In this document: positions 1 to 8,473 of the stretch, in pieces | Layout of the letters: each line of letters opens with the position of its first letter | How positions within the stretch are numbered: the first letter of the stretch is position 1 | DNA from: a virus | DNA: 25,165 nt | Virus record (IMG/VR): IMGVR_UViG_3300046370_000237 | Location: 1 to 25,165 of that record | Direction: 5' to 3' (one strand) | Made by a program: the position numbers and the translations under genes | Notes under the pieces: generated by a model | The model's database searches: none | Told to the model about the DNA's origin: nothing | What the model saw: only the letters and a program-made list of their open reading frames with translations

Positions 1-1508
1 GCAGGTAAACCCTCTTCATCCGTAGCCTGTTCAGAGATAACTGCGCCATCGCTATTCGTTACTTGAACAACACGGTCTGACGTAGAGGGTTTCTCGGCAC
101 TGTATCCAAGCGCCACAGCAAGAATGGCTGGCGTAGCACCGCCCTTCACTACCTCTTGTGCCACATCAAAAGTTTTAGCGACGATAGTGCCCTTGCCTGG
201 GACAAAAGCCACGTAGCCTTCTTGCCCATCAATCGTTACTTTTTTAACGCCTCCTCGACGGGTTGCGCCATACGCAGGCGTATCGCTTTCTATCCAGACA
301 GCCGTTTTGGTGCTGCTATCGTCATAGATAGCGCGCACCTGTGCATCCAAATCAGTCGATGATTCTGGGTTGGTCATACCACCCATGCCCATCTGCGCCT
401 GTGCATTGGAAACAAAGTTGACCGTGGCCTCTTTGCCTTGCTCAAACATCCCTCTGGCTCGGTCTCTCACGCCATCAGGGATGTTGTTTACTTCACGGAC
501 ACCACCAGCTGCTACAGAACCGGCACCTGCAAAGGCACCGCCACCAAAAAACGCTGCGAAGGCGGCTTCTCCAAGGCGCATCTTTCCTTCTTGAGCAGTA
601 AAAGACTCGTCCATCTGCGCACGGTTCAGGACAGCAAGACCCTCTTGCACAGTCTCAGTAGTCGCTTCTGTTGCACCGCCGCGAACAAATCCCGTACCAA
701 GGTCTTTGGCAAGCCGTCCCATGACGGTGCCTTCATTCCCAGCCGATAGCTTTTTGGCTCGGTTGCCTACCAGTTTCAGCAGAGCTATCTCACCACCTAC
801 GCCTATAGCGGCCTGAGGGGCACCGACTGCTAAGGCTCGAAGCGCGGTAAGGGGATCGTTTGGGTCTTGGCCGGACTCAATACCTTCGGAGAAGTTTTGC
901 CCAGACAGCGGTGCGAACTCAGCACCAAACGCGCCTGTAATAGCGCCACGCCTAGCGTCCTTCGCCAGACTGAACGCTGCGTCAGCAATCTCTTTTTGAT
1001 CGGGGGTAGCAGTATCTTTCGCCACATTTTCGAGCGACTCACGGACAATCTTCTTGGCTGCAAACTTAGAGCCTTCGGCAACACCCCTCGTAGCCAATGC
1101 AGCACCCGCACCGAAACCGGCACCAAGAACTGACGTGACCGCAAATGGCACCAGCTGACCTGTGCCTTTCGCAACCTGTGAAATAAACCCGCCAAACGTA
1201 GGTTCGTCGATGAACTCGCTGAACTGTTCTAAGTTGCCAAGAGCACCTGAAGCAAACTGCTGACCAATACGCGCTGACTCAAGATTGCGAGCCATCGCTT
1301 TCTCATCCCCGATAAGGCTATTGCCTAGCGCCTTAAAGTAATCAAGATCAGAGGACAAGCCCAATGCGCCTGCCTGCATACCGCGTTGGAAAGTTTCACC
1401 GAGGCCATAATCGCGCTCAGCATCTAGCGCTAGTTGCTGCTCACGCTTCGTTGGGCCGTCTTGTGGAGCAGAGGCAAGCTCAGCTATAAGGTTTTCAAAC
1501 CCTGACAT
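1..1508 (-). CDS. large probable internal virion / ejection protein (N-terminal part, cut by window edge)
   Basis: The minus strand is open without a stop from an ATG at 1508 to the left edge, about 502 residues with no end in the window. The start overlaps the stop of the upstream gene (TAATG). The protein has a charged, Gln-rich N-terminus (residues 1-50) and Gly/Ala-rich hydrophobic stretches (for example KGTGQLVPFAVTSVLGAGFG near residues 115-135, and again near 215-235 and 315-335), separated by Lys/Glu-rich helical parts. I recognise no catalytic motif. Position at the end of the virion block, after two smaller Ala/Gln-rich proteins, and the alternating amphipathic and Gly/Ala segments suggest an ejection protein that enters the cell with the DNA. 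This role is inferred; a large polyvalent-type protein with enzymatic domains further on, beyond the window, is an alternative. Confidence 0.75.
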   Translation of the reverse strand, partial: MSGFENLIAELASAPQDGPTKREQQLALDAERDYGLGETFQRGMQAGALGLSSDLDYFKALGNSLIGDEKAMARNLESARIGQQFASGALGNLEQFSEFIDEPTFGGFISQVAKGTGQLVPFAVTSVLGAGFGAGAALATRGVAEGSKFAAKKIVRESLENVAKDTATPDQKEIADAAFSLAKDARRGAITGAFGAEFAPLSGQNFSEGIESGQDPNDPLTALRALAVGAPQAAIGVGGEIALLKLVGNRAKKLSAGNEGTVMGRLAKDLGTGFVRGGATEATTETVQEGLAVLNRAQMDESFTAQEGKMRLGEAAFAAFFGGGAFAGAGSVAAGGVREVNNIPDGVRDRARGMFEQGKEATVNFVSNAQAQMGMGGMTNPESSTDLDAQVRAIYDDSSTKTAVWIESDTPAYGATRRGGVKKVTIDGQEGYVAFVPGKGTIVAKTFDVAQEVVKGGATPAILAVALGYSAEKPSTSDRVVQVTNSDGAVISEQATDEEGLP

Positions 1509-3406
1509 TAGCCTTTGTTAGCCTCTTCTGCGTCTTTTCTCGCTTGATTCAATTTAGCCGACTGCACCACCAGACTAGCTAAATTATCGTTTATACCTTT
1601 GAGTTGACCTATAGATATGGGCTTACCTACTGGTTTTCCTGCCTGCATGTAGATCAACTTCCCATCGCGTAGGAAAATATTCGACAAGTCAGCGTCGTAA
1701 TTGCCGCTAGGGTCTGGGTTAAACAACGCTCCGAGTGAAGCGAGTAACCCTGGACTCCCATCCTCCGCAAGCCCTTGGACTACAAAACTCACAGCTTGAT
1801 TCAAGGTAGGGGTTGTTTGCCCCCAAGCGGCGTAGTTTTTCGATGCCTTAAACTGTTCAATCGCTTGCAGCAGTTTAGGGAAGGTACGATTTGCCAAAGT
1901 ATTAGCAGACTGAACTGTAAGGCGTGCTGATGAGGCTAGCCCCGTTTCTTCATCTACCGGATAAATGGTATCTATAATTTCCTGTAGAGCTTCGTTTGCA
2001 ACCGTTGCACCACGCTGGCTTAACTTGTCAATCCATTGTTCCGAATCAAGTATTAGTCTGTCCCGTGTGTTCTGTATCTGCTGAGCTTTCATGGCAGCAT
2101 CGCCACGATCCGACACTCCGGTCTCAAGTAAGTTAATGAGCTTATCCCGTACTCCGGGCCGTTGCGCTGCCGGTGTAGATGCTGTGATGAAAGCATAGGC
2201 ATACGCCAGCTGGCGATCATCTAGCTTCACTAAGTCTTCGGCACTGTTAACCCCTTGAGCCTGTAAATTTTCAGCGGCGGCTTGTGCTATTTCAGGACTC
2301 AGCGCTAGCTTGTTGTCATCAACACCCTCGTCGATCTCGGCAATAGTTTTCCCTTCCACAACGGGCGCTGCTGCTTCCTCAACTTGAGCTGGTATCGGTG
2401 ATCCGCCGGAAGCACGGTTTCTACCCGCGAGCACCCTGCCCGTAATCCCTTTACCTTCAGGCTCCGGCTCCGACTCATCTTTAAGGCGTTGAATCTCTGC
2501 TCGCTTACGCTCTGCAGCACGCACGTTTGCACGAGATGTCCCTGTCTTACGGCCTTCGATAGCCGCCAATTCTTTTTCGAGCTTTGCTATCTGCGCGGAA
2601 TTGTCTTTGGGCGCGGGTTTAGCTGCTGACTCGGGATCTGGGTCACTTTGTGTTTTAGCCTGATCAACAACCTCTTCGGGTATAGGCTCTACACCTGCAT
2701 CAACGGCTAGCTTATTTATATTCTCGACTCGTTCCTCGTCAGTCTCTGAATTAGCGATGACTGCAGCAGCAGCCCTCTGTACTTCAGGGTTGCCTTCAAA
2801 AGCATCAAGAACCTGTTCGCCTTTTTGACCCGCGATCAAATCAAGTGAATTTTGATAAGAATTGAGATCGACGACGTTTTGGTTGTAGAGAAATCCATCA
2901 CGAGCATTGAAAGCAAGTCTGGCAAAACCGGCTAACTCGGTACCATCGAATTGCTTCGCAACAGAGGTATCTTCCGAGCTACCGTCAACAGTCAACACGC
3001 CGCGTGAACCGTCTTCATTGGCCCCGCCCACCGCATATCGCGTTACACCGTCTTCACCTTTGATTGATTTGAATTCATCAATCTGAAAGCCAGACGGTAC
3101 TCTCCTACCACTGCCGCGATTGGCTATTTGAATACCGAAGTCTTGCGCGGCTGCATCGCCCGCAGCTAAACGCTCATCAAAAGTTTTAGACAAGCTAAGC
3201 CTTCCGGTCTCAGGATCAGCCACAATGAAGCCTTCCCTACGACCCTGGTACATTAGTTTATTATCTGCCTCAACAAGCAAGCCTCTATCGAAGTTAGACT
3301 GCTCACGCGCACCCTGTTCTGCAGCTAAACGCCTATTAGTCTGGCGGTCAAAGTAACTACGAGACCTATTTGCGCCTCTCTGTAAGCCGTCTAAAATAGT
3401 CGCCAT
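1508..3406 (-). CDS. probable internal virion protein, 632 aa
   Basis: A long ORF starting MATILDGLQRGANRSRSYFD, with an AGG-type ribosome site 8-10 bases upstream. The N-terminal 30 residues are basic and Gln/Arg-rich, the middle (about 240-350) is acidic and Pro/Glu/Lys-rich, with a likely coiled coil near 270-315, and the C-terminal half is helical, Ala/Gln/Asn-rich with no membrane segment. I see no enzyme motif. It lies between two small Ala/Gln-rich proteins and the very large protein at the left edge, the usual place for ejection proteins in podoviruses. Function is inferred from place and composition only. The ATG overlap with the next gene suggests translational coupling. Confidence 0.8.
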   Translation of the reverse strand: MATILDGLQRGANRSRSYFDRQTNRRLAAEQGAREQSNFDRGLLVEADNKLMYQGRREGFIVADPETGRLSLSKTFDERLAAGDAAAQDFGIQIANRGSGRRVPSGFQIDEFKSIKGEDGVTRYAVGGANEDGSRGVLTVDGSSEDTSVAKQFDGTELAGFARLAFNARDGFLYNQNVVDLNSYQNSLDLIAGQKGEQVLDAFEGNPEVQRAAAAVIANSETDEERVENINKLAVDAGVEPIPEEVVDQAKTQSDPDPESAAKPAPKDNSAQIAKLEKELAAIEGRKTGTSRANVRAAERKRAEIQRLKDESEPEPEGKGITGRVLAGRNRASGGSPIPAQVEEAAAPVVEGKTIAEIDEGVDDNKLALSPEIAQAAAENLQAQGVNSAEDLVKLDDRQLAYAYAFITASTPAAQRPGVRDKLINLLETGVSDRGDAAMKAQQIQNTRDRLILDSEQWIDKLSQRGATVANEALQEIIDTIYPVDEETGLASSARLTVQSANTLANRTFPKLLQAIEQFKASKNYAAWGQTTPTLNQAVSFVVQGLAEDGSPGLLASLGALFNPDPSGNYDADLSNIFLRDGKLIYMQAGKPVGKPISIGQLKGINDNLASLVVQSAKLNQARKDAEEANKG

Positions 3407-3414
3407 GTGATTAC

Positions 3415-3996
3415 CTAAATAAACGCCGCAATTAACGCGGCACTCGCCAGCGTCCCAACTGTCTGATACGTCTGTGCCTTAGACTGAGCCCTTGCGTTTT
3501 TGTACGCTTGCTCTCTGGCACTTTGATCCGAAGCTGCACCCGCTAGTTGACTCTGAGATGCACGGTTTACGCCTTGACCGATGTTGATAAGATCCGAGAG
3601 CAATAGCTGATTTGCTTCACGCTGAGCAATGCGTGCGTCACTGAGCGCCTGAATAGACCCCAAAGTCGTGTTTCGATTCAAACTACGAGACTGGGCACGT
3701 TGCTGAGCAGGCGTCAGCTGACCGCCATAACGCGATACGTTACGTTGCGCTACTTGACCTGCTATCTGCCCTGCCATAGCGGAATCTTCACGCGCTGCGT
3801 CTATCAGCGATGTGTCTGTCCGAGCGCGTTCAATCTGCTCCAACTCAAAATCACGGTAGTCGCGCACGAAATCGTTGTACTCGCCCCGCGTAATCGCCGC
3901 GTAGGTCTGCTCTGGGTCTGTCACCTGAGGCAGACTACCGACTGCATCACTCTGCATCACAGCTGCCTGAGGATTGTCATTGCGTCTATGCCGCAT
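3415..3996 (-). CDS. probable internal virion protein, 193 aa
   Basis: The ORF starts MRHRRNDNPQ, and its ATG directly follows the TAG of the upstream gene. An AAGGGGG stretch at the end of that gene can serve as ribosome site. The protein is Ala/Gln/Arg-rich and almost all helical, with a hydrophobic Ala-rich C-terminal segment (QTVGTLASAALIAAFI). It resembles its upstream neighbour in composition and in the block with R-A-x-x-Q repeats, so the two may be distant paralogues. Small Ala/Gln-rich helical proteins just before large ejection proteins are typical of podovirus internal virion proteins. No enzyme motif is visible. The role is an inference; a tail-needle or neck component cannot be excluded. 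Confidence 0.75.
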   Translation of the reverse strand: MRHRRNDNPQAAVMQSDAVGSLPQVTDPEQTYAAITRGEYNDFVRDYRDFELEQIERARTDTSLIDAAREDSAMAGQIAGQVAQRNVSRYGGQLTPAQQRAQSRSLNRNTTLGSIQALSDARIAQREANQLLLSDLINIGQGVNRASQSQLAGAASDQSAREQAYKNARAQSKAQTYQTVGTLASAALIAAFI

Positions 3997-4563
3997 CTAG
4001 CCCCCTTGCAATGCGTCAAAAAAGCGAGTGCCAAAATTGTCTTTGCCCTCACCCGCTTTTCTCTGCGAATAAATATCGAAACCTGTAGCAGCGACATCTG
4101 CTATCGCTGCGTTACGAGCGCCTCTTACTTGCTGATTAGCCCTCGCTCGGTTTAATGCTTCGCTAGTAGCTAGGCGAGAGGCTTGCGCCATACCGCTTTG
4201 GGCGTCCGCTGCCTGACCGCGTGCGATGCCCAGCACGTTACTGCTGGCTTTGTTCTGAATGTTTTTAGCCGACGCATCGGCAACACCAAGCTGCCCACCG
4301 AGCGCCTGAGATAGCTCTCCAGCGCCGGACACATTCTGTGTCTGCTGGAACGTAGGCTGGGAAGTCAGCGCTTGCATGGTGTCTGCATTTGCCCGACCAC
4401 GAAGCGCCCGTCGATTATCGTCGGACTGAGACTGATCGCGCATTTCACGCAGCAGCGGTGCATAGTTCTGCTTAAAAAAGTCGTAGTTCGCTTTTGCTAC
4501 CGATGCAGATGCCTTCTCCTCGTCTGTCGCTTGGTATTCTTGTTTCTTCGGTTTGCTACCCAT
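3997..4563 (-). CDS. probable internal virion protein, 188 aa
   Basis: The ORF starts MGSKPKKQEYQATDEEKA. It overlaps the end of the upstream gene by 8 bases and runs directly into the next gene (TAG then ATG). A Lys-rich N-terminus is followed by a region with aromatic residues (NYDFFKQNYAPLLREM, about 27-42), then a long low-complexity helix rich in Ala, Gln, Ser and Arg (about 60-160) with repeated GxAxxA and RAxxQ patterns. The C-terminus FDIYSQRKAGEGKDNFGTRF is polar. Composition and location fit an internal virion protein. I do not recognise a named family. Confidence 0.75.
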   Translation of the reverse strand: MGSKPKKQEYQATDEEKASASVAKANYDFFKQNYAPLLREMRDQSQSDDNRRALRGRANADTMQALTSQPTFQQTQNVSGAGELSQALGGQLGVADASAKNIQNKASSNVLGIARGQAADAQSGMAQASRLATSEALNRARANQQVRGARNAAIADVAATGFDIYSQRKAGEGKDNFGTRFFDALQGG

Positions 4564-5017
4564 CTTCTAACCTATACCTGTAAACAACGTCTTCTATGTG
4601 CCAGCCCGTCGTGGTAAGCAGTGCCTTCATATCAGGCACCGTAGTTCTCACCTCTAACGCAACCGTTCCAACTTCATGCGCAACGCGCTTAAAAAAATCC
4701 TGATACTTAAGGACATTCTTTTGCCCTCTACGTTCTGACCAAGCCAGCCAGATATAGAAGGTCTTCTCGGATGTGAATCCATCCACCTCAATACTCGTAA
4801 CCACAAATCCTTCAGGCGCTTTCCAATAGATCGCATGACCCGCCACCACTTCGGCGTAGACATCCTCAGGTCTGAAAGACAGCTTCGGATGAGCCTGTAG
4901 GATTGCCTCGACACCAACACGGACGCGATCCCAGTCTTGACGAATATCACCAATAACTGGTTCATCCTCTGGAATACTTCGTTCTGGTAAGTCGATAATT
5001 TTTTCCGAGTCCGCCAT
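4556..5017 (-). CDS. GNAT-fold-like phage protein, 153 aa
   Basis: The start is taken at ATG 5017 (MADSEKIIDLP), preceded by AGGAAGG at good spacing; the ORF is also open from a TTG two codons earlier. The pattern of strands and helices (EVVAGHAIYWKAPEGFVVTSIE, then FYIWLAWSERRG, then a helix and RTTVPDMKALLTTTGWHIED) resembles the core of a GNAT acetyltransferase, where a GxG-type loop binds acetyl-CoA between strand 4 and helix 3. Here the loop (SERRGQKN) is not a clear Q/RxxGxG/A motif, so activity is doubtful. Small GNAT-like proteins occur in podovirus tail/ejection blocks. Its gene overlaps the upstream one by 56 bases. Confidence 0.7.
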   Translation of the reverse strand: MADSEKIIDLPERSIPEDEPVIGDIRQDWDRVRVGVEAILQAHPKLSFRPEDVYAEVVAGHAIYWKAPEGFVVTSIEVDGFTSEKTFYIWLAWSERRGQKNVLKYQDFFKRVAHEVGTVALEVRTTVPDMKALLTTTGWHIEDVVYRYRLEDG

Positions 5018-5642
5018 AGGCAACCTTCCTAGTCACTCTGGTTTCTGTTTGTCTGCCCCGCTTCTCCGCCTCGACAATGCCCTCGTTAAAGAGTGCGGAG
5101 TAAACCCCCGCACCGGCATAATCCGTCCACTCCCGCCCAGGGAGCCGCAACAAACGCAGCAAAGCACCGTTGATGATCGTGTCTCGGTAGTCATTCATAA
5201 CGTCGTTACTGCACGTCGTGGACGTGTGTGTGGGCTTCAAAATTGCCCGTATAAGCACCGCTGATGCCTTGGTTTCGTTTGGTACTGGGGCTAGATAAAA
5301 CAGGCTCTGTGACTGTTTTACGAAGTACTCAGGGGTGCTTTGATTCCCAGACTGCCGCCACTGTGGGAGCCGCTGCTCTAGTAGTGCCGACGTGATGGGT
5401 TCTAGGTCTTTGCCGTCGTAAGTCGCCCACAAAATCTCATGCACCACGGTGCTTGAGGGCGGCTCTAAGTCGTACTCGAATAAGTTTGCTATCGCCGTAA
5501 TCGGGTCTAGTTCAACCTGATAGACCTTTGCCTTTTCACACAACTCAATGGTGGCTGACCGGATGCTGTTTTCAATCAGCGTATCAGGACAGCTTGATAC
5601 CATCGGTATGATCTCTGGTAGCAACGACTCATAAGACGCCAT
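4962..5642 (-). CDS. probable head-tail adaptor / tail protein, 226 aa
   Basis: The ORF starts MASYESLLPEIIPMVSSCPD. The first 100 residues (paired helices, then a segment with YDLEPPSSTVVHEILWATYD) look like the helical-bundle plus strand layout of podovirus gp4/adaptor-type proteins, and the middle has YFVKQSQSLFYLAPVPNE, a strand pair often seen in such adaptors. The C-terminus is basic (RVTRKVAYGGLG). It follows the 234-aa adaptor-like gene with 3 bases between. The similar size and layout of the two neighbours suggests consecutive rings of the neck. Assignment rests on layout and context, without a diagnostic motif. Confidence 0.7.
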   Translation of the reverse strand: MASYESLLPEIIPMVSSCPDTLIENSIRSATIELCEKAKVYQVELDPITAIANLFEYDLEPPSSTVVHEILWATYDGKDLEPITSALLEQRLPQWRQSGNQSTPEYFVKQSQSLFYLAPVPNETKASAVLIRAILKPTHTSTTCSNDVMNDYRDTIINGALLRLLRLPGREWTDYAGAGVYSALFNEGIVEAEKRGRQTETRVTRKVAYGGLGKNYRLTRTKYSRG

Positions 5643-5645
5643 GTC

Positions 5646-6350
5646 TTACCCCTGCGCTTGCGAAGGCAGCGTTACATTTTGCTGCAGATCACTGTTAGGC
5701 GACGTGATGATGTCGATCTGGCCTTTACCAGTGACCGAATTGATGAAGAGGTTGTAATGCGTGCTGGCACGCTGAGAATTACCTGCATACTCGGCATCTT
5801 TGGTGTAGGCCCGAAACAGCGTGTAGTCCGCAACAGCATTAGCAAAAATGTCAGGGATCGCCAAGTTGTCACTCTGCGCGACGGTTGTCGGATTAGCGGA
5901 ATACACAATCTCTACATAAGCACTGCCTGCTACCCCTGGATACACATAGTAGTTACGCGGGTTCTGCTCATCGTAGACGTAATGTTTGATGATATTGGTG
6001 TGCGCTGCGTCACCACTGACAGTCGGATCATGCCAGTCAGGGGTTTGCGAATCCAGAATGTCTCTGGATACCAACCGTACTGATCGCTTGCCTGTACCAC
6101 CGGATGCAGCCGACATGTTACGCACGACACGTAACAGGCGATTCCCAACGGTGGGTATGTCCTGTTTTGTCCCTGTCGCCAAAGTAACCGTGGCATTTAC
6201 CGCGCTAGCATCTGGCTTGAGTAACGCAATCTCGCGCTGAGCGTCGTTCACAAAAAGCACCAACTCGCTGACAACAGGCCAGCGAATGCCGGTGGTGTCC
6301 TGCAGTATCGCCTGAACGCGATCAATAACGCTTTGAACGGTTACAGCCAT
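5646..6350 (-). CDS. phage adaptor protein (DUF6682-like), 234 aa
   Basis: The ORF starts MAVTVQSVIDRVQAILQDTT, with AGAGGTGAG ideally placed before the ATG. The N-terminal pattern VQ-ILQDTTGIRWPVVSELVLFVNDAQREI with KPDA shortly after is what I remember of the DUF6682 phage adaptor family of podoviruses. The middle carries RLVSRDILDSQTPDWHD and a strand-rich part (HYVYDEQNPRNYYVYPG), then a C-terminal helical bundle with DYTLFRAYTKDAEYAGN. The expected role is a neck ring between portal and tail. It sits between the head genes and the ejection proteins, as expected. Confidence 0.75.
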   Translation of the reverse strand: MAVTVQSVIDRVQAILQDTTGIRWPVVSELVLFVNDAQREIALLKPDASAVNATVTLATGTKQDIPTVGNRLLRVVRNMSAASGGTGKRSVRLVSRDILDSQTPDWHDPTVSGDAAHTNIIKHYVYDEQNPRNYYVYPGVAGSAYVEIVYSANPTTVAQSDNLAIPDIFANAVADYTLFRAYTKDAEYAGNSQRASTHYNLFINSVTGKGQIDIITSPNSDLQQNVTLPSQAQG

Positions 6351-6359
6351 AACTCACCT

Positions 6360-6707
6360 CTATGAGTTCAGTGCCTCTTGCCAAGCAGCTTCGCGTTCCG
6401 AAGTAGAAACTGTTCGGCCAGCGGCCTTGTTTACGACGTTAGCCTTTGGGCTACCGTCCGCTTTGAAGTTCTTCGGATCGCCGTCTTCGATCAGCTGCTC
6501 CATGATGGTGATCAAGTCGCTAGCGGTATCAGTTTCTTCCGGCTCCTCAACCACTGGTGCTGTAGAGCCTTTGGATTCTTTTGCGCCCATCTGCAGGGCA
6601 ATAAGACCAACTTCTTCGGATACCTCACGCTCTACACCAGCCGCAAACAGCACAACTGATCCGCTTGTCAACGCAACTCGAATGTCTTCACTTGAAGTAA
6701 CTTTCAT
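6360..6707 (-). CDS. small virion-associated protein, 115 aa
   Basis: The ORF starts MKVTSSEDIRVALTSGSVVL. A compact N-terminal part (about 1-45: beta strands with SGSVVLFAAGVEREVSEE) is followed by an acidic linker (VEEPEETDTASD, about 52-64) and a Lys/Asn-containing C-terminal half. I cannot name the family; the N-terminal part resembles small domains that appear next to N4-gp56-type capsid genes, which suggests a head stabilisation or completion protein. It starts 3 bases after the small basic ORF upstream and the ribosome site is weak (GGGTACTAACT before ATG), so translation may be coupled. Confidence 0.65.
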   Translation of the reverse strand: MKVTSSEDIRVALTSGSVVLFAAGVEREVSEEVGLIALQMGAKESKGSTAPVVEEPEETDTASDLITIMEQLIEDGDPKNFKADGSPKANVVNKAAGRTVSTSEREAAWQEALNS

Positions 6708-6709
6708 AG

Positions 6710-6838
6710 TTAGTACCCTGTTCTCCTGCTCCTAGCAGCCCTTCGTGGGGCAGAGGCCATACGCTTCTTTGGCTTCTTTGCCTTCTTTGGCATCCCTTTC
6801 TTCTTTACAGACGTGTTTTTCATTTTGTGATAAGCCAT
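6710..6838 (-). CDS. very small Lys/Arg-rich protein, 42 aa
   Basis: An ORF of 42 codons starting MAYHKMKNTSVKKKG whose ATG overlaps the stop of the upstream gene (TAATG), ending in TAA 3 bases before the next start. It is extremely basic: about 20 Lys/Arg in 42 residues, with KKAKKPKKR in the middle and RRAARSRR near the end. Such tiny poly-basic proteins close to the capsid gene may bind packaged DNA or RNA, like protamine-type peptides. Function unknown; it is supported by tight spacing on both sides rather than by similarity. Confidence 0.65.
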   Translation of the reverse strand: MAYHKMKNTSVKKKGMPKKAKKPKKRMASAPRRAARSRRTGY

Positions 6839-7257
6839 TACTTAGTCTCCGTTGTGTATCGCTTGCCGTTCCAAGTGAACGTCTTCTTGCCTGCTTTCTT
6901 TGCGTCAGAAAATGCACTTCGGAAGTTCTTTGCGGCGGAACTGTTTTTCGCAAACGTCTTGTACTCACCAGCGCGTGTCATCTTGCGGCCCGTAATCTTG
7001 CTCGCGGCTTGATTACGTGCTCGGCTTCCGGCACCTTTACTCGGAGTCTTACTTGCTGCAGCTGCTGTACGCGCTGCCTGATTCTTGGCCTTCGTCTTTG
7101 CGTTAGCTGCTTTTTTCGCTGCCGCTTTCTTGGCCTCCTCTTCTTTCTTCGCCTTCATCTTGGCGTCCATGCGAGACATCTGGTCACGCAAACGCTGTCG
7201 TCGACTAGAAGTTGCAGAAGTACTGCGGCCTCGCGCCATAGGTCTTTTCATTGCCAT
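6838..7257 (-). CDS. basic Lys/Ala-rich virion protein, 139 aa
   Basis: The start is set at ATG 7257 (MAMKRPMARGRS), because AGAGGAT lies just upstream on the minus strand; the open frame extends 16 codons further but into the terminator hairpin. The protein has an Arg/Ser-rich start, a Lys/Ala-rich coiled segment with repeated KKAAAKKAANAK-type blocks (about 35-65) and a C-terminal module SFRSAFSDAKKAGKKTFTWNG followed by KRYTT. The last module is a short phage motif (F-x-W-x-G-x-x-Y-T-T) seen at the ends of basic virion proteins. A DNA-binding or capsid-interior role is inferred. Confidence 0.75.
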   Translation of the reverse strand: MAMKRPMARGRSTSATSSRRQRLRDQMSRMDAKMKAKKEEEAKKAAAKKAANAKTKAKNQAARTAAAASKTPSKGAGSRARNQAASKITGRKMTRAGEYKTFAKNSSAAKNFRSAFSDAKKAGKKTFTWNGKRYTTETK

Positions 7258-7273
7258 TGGATAATCCTCTTGT

Positions 7274-7298
7274 AAAAACCCCCCTCCGAAGAGGGGGG
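7274..7298 (-). terminator. rho-independent terminator after the major capsid gene
   Basis: Read on the minus strand this is an 8-bp stem (CCCCCCTC / GAGGGGGG) with a UUCG loop, followed directly by five Us (7278-7274). It lies 18 bases past the capsid stop and just before the ribosome site of the next gene. A strong, mostly G:C stem with stable tetraloop predicts efficient termination, so the adaptor and ejection genes would depend on read-through or a separate promoter, giving the capsid gene the higher transcript level. Confidence 0.9.
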
Positions 7299-7315
7299 GA
7301 AGCACTGGGGAGAGC

Positions 7316-8473
7316 TTATTGGGCGGTGTCTAAGCAAATAACGCCGAAGTCCTCAACGCCACCGTTGTAGTCGCTGTGGTACTTAGGCTTGCGAAGACCG
7401 AAGATCTTGCCAATGGAAATACCGGCTTGATTTGAGTAGTCGAAGGTGTCTTCAACAACCTCAGGGTTACCGATGTCAGCCATCGCCAGAGCCTGAGCGC
7501 CACAAAACAGAGCGCGGGCACCAACGACGTCGGCGTTAGCACCCCACTTGTAGCCTGCGGCACCAGCGTTGCTCGAGCTACCCGACGTTGCACCAGAGGT
7601 GTCAAAAACGTGGCGGAACTCGTGGATCATCACGCCGTCTACCATCAAGCTGCTGGTTCCTGCGAACAAACCGTTAGCTGGCCCACGCACACCCGCATTG
7701 CGGACGTTAGCCAAGAAGTCGGAGTCGAGCTTCAGGTCTGCCATCTGCTGGGGGGTGACGAACATGTGGAAAGTCTCTTCGTTACCTGCGCCCCGTATTC
7801 CACGGATAAAGTTATCTTTGGCATAGGCTTTGAGGTTCACAATGTCGCGGTACGCGATCTTGTCAGCATCGGTAACAGCGGTGGTGTCACCAGCTGCAAG
7901 CGTTGACGTACCGCCAGCCACATCCACACGAAGGTGGCGGTTGGTGGTAGGCGCTGAGACATCTGACGCAAACTCAAGGTCAACCAGTTCCAGACCGGTG
8001 GTGCTGGACGTGGTACGCAGACCACCATTTGTCTTGAGCGTATAAGCAAGACCGGACAGAGTCAGGAACGCCAGCTGATCGATGCGATCCGCCATTGCGT
8101 AGGCGAGTGCGTCACGAGACTGCTCACGGAAGTTAACCACAGTCTTTTGGTCAGCCAGTCGACCAGCGATGCGGTTTGCGAAACGTAGCTGATCCAACTC
8201 AATGGTCAGATCGAATGCACGCAAGGCTTCTTCGTTGCCTTCTAGCGTGTTATCGCCGGTCACACCGTCTCCGGTCATGTCCGCCAGCAACGTGATAATC
8301 GCCTTCGTACCTTTCTCATTCTTGGTGAGTTCGGTGATCCGTTGGATCATGGCGTTTTGTCCAGTCCCTGCGAACTGGTTTACGAATGACATGTTGCGTG
8401 CAACTTGCCAAAACTCGCGGCTCCATGCCGTTAACTGCCCTGCTGAAAGGGTTCCAAAATTTGTTAAAGCCAT
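7316..8473 (-). CDS. major capsid protein (N4-gp56 family type), 385 aa
   Basis: The 385-aa ORF starts MALTNFGTLSAGQLTAWSRE with AGGAG 7 bases before ATG. The opening block (FGTLSAGQLTAWSREFWQVAR), a TELTKNEKG stretch, FVTPQQMADLKLDSDF in the middle and the ending (GGVEDFGVICLDTAQ) are typical of the N4-gp56 major capsid family (HK97 fold). It is in the usual position, downstream of portal, scaffold and a small basic protein. There is no sign of an N-terminal propeptide protease site, in keeping with a separate scaffold protein. A strong terminator follows at 7274-7298 and a 254-bp hairpin-rich leader precedes it. Confidence 0.93.
   Translation of the reverse strand: MALTNFGTLSAGQLTAWSREFWQVARNMSFVNQFAGTGQNAMIQRITELTKNEKGTKAIITLLADMTGDGVTGDNTLEGNEEALRAFDLTIELDQLRFANRIAGRLADQKTVVNFREQSRDALAYAMADRIDQLAFLTLSGLAYTLKTNGGLRTTSSTTGLELVDLEFASDVSAPTTNRHLRVDVAGGTSTLAAGDTTAVTDADKIAYRDIVNLKAYAKDNFIRGIRGAGNEETFHMFVTPQQMADLKLDSDFLANVRNAGVRGPANGLFAGTSSLMVDGVMIHEFRHVFDTSGATSGSSSNAGAAGYKWGANADVVGARALFCGAQALAMADIGNPEVVEDTFDYSNQAGISIGKIFGLRKPKYHSDYNGGVEDFGVICLDTAQ

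Noticed and set aside
830-1195. Minus-strand ORF of 121 aa in the left region
   Set aside because: It is a shadow in another frame of the long minus-strand gene that is open from 1508 to the left edge; no ribosome site and odd composition.
3700-4155. Plus-strand 151-aa ORF opposite the internal virion genes
   Set aside because: Runs opposite two well-supported minus-strand genes, composition is not protein-like, and there is no ribosome site.
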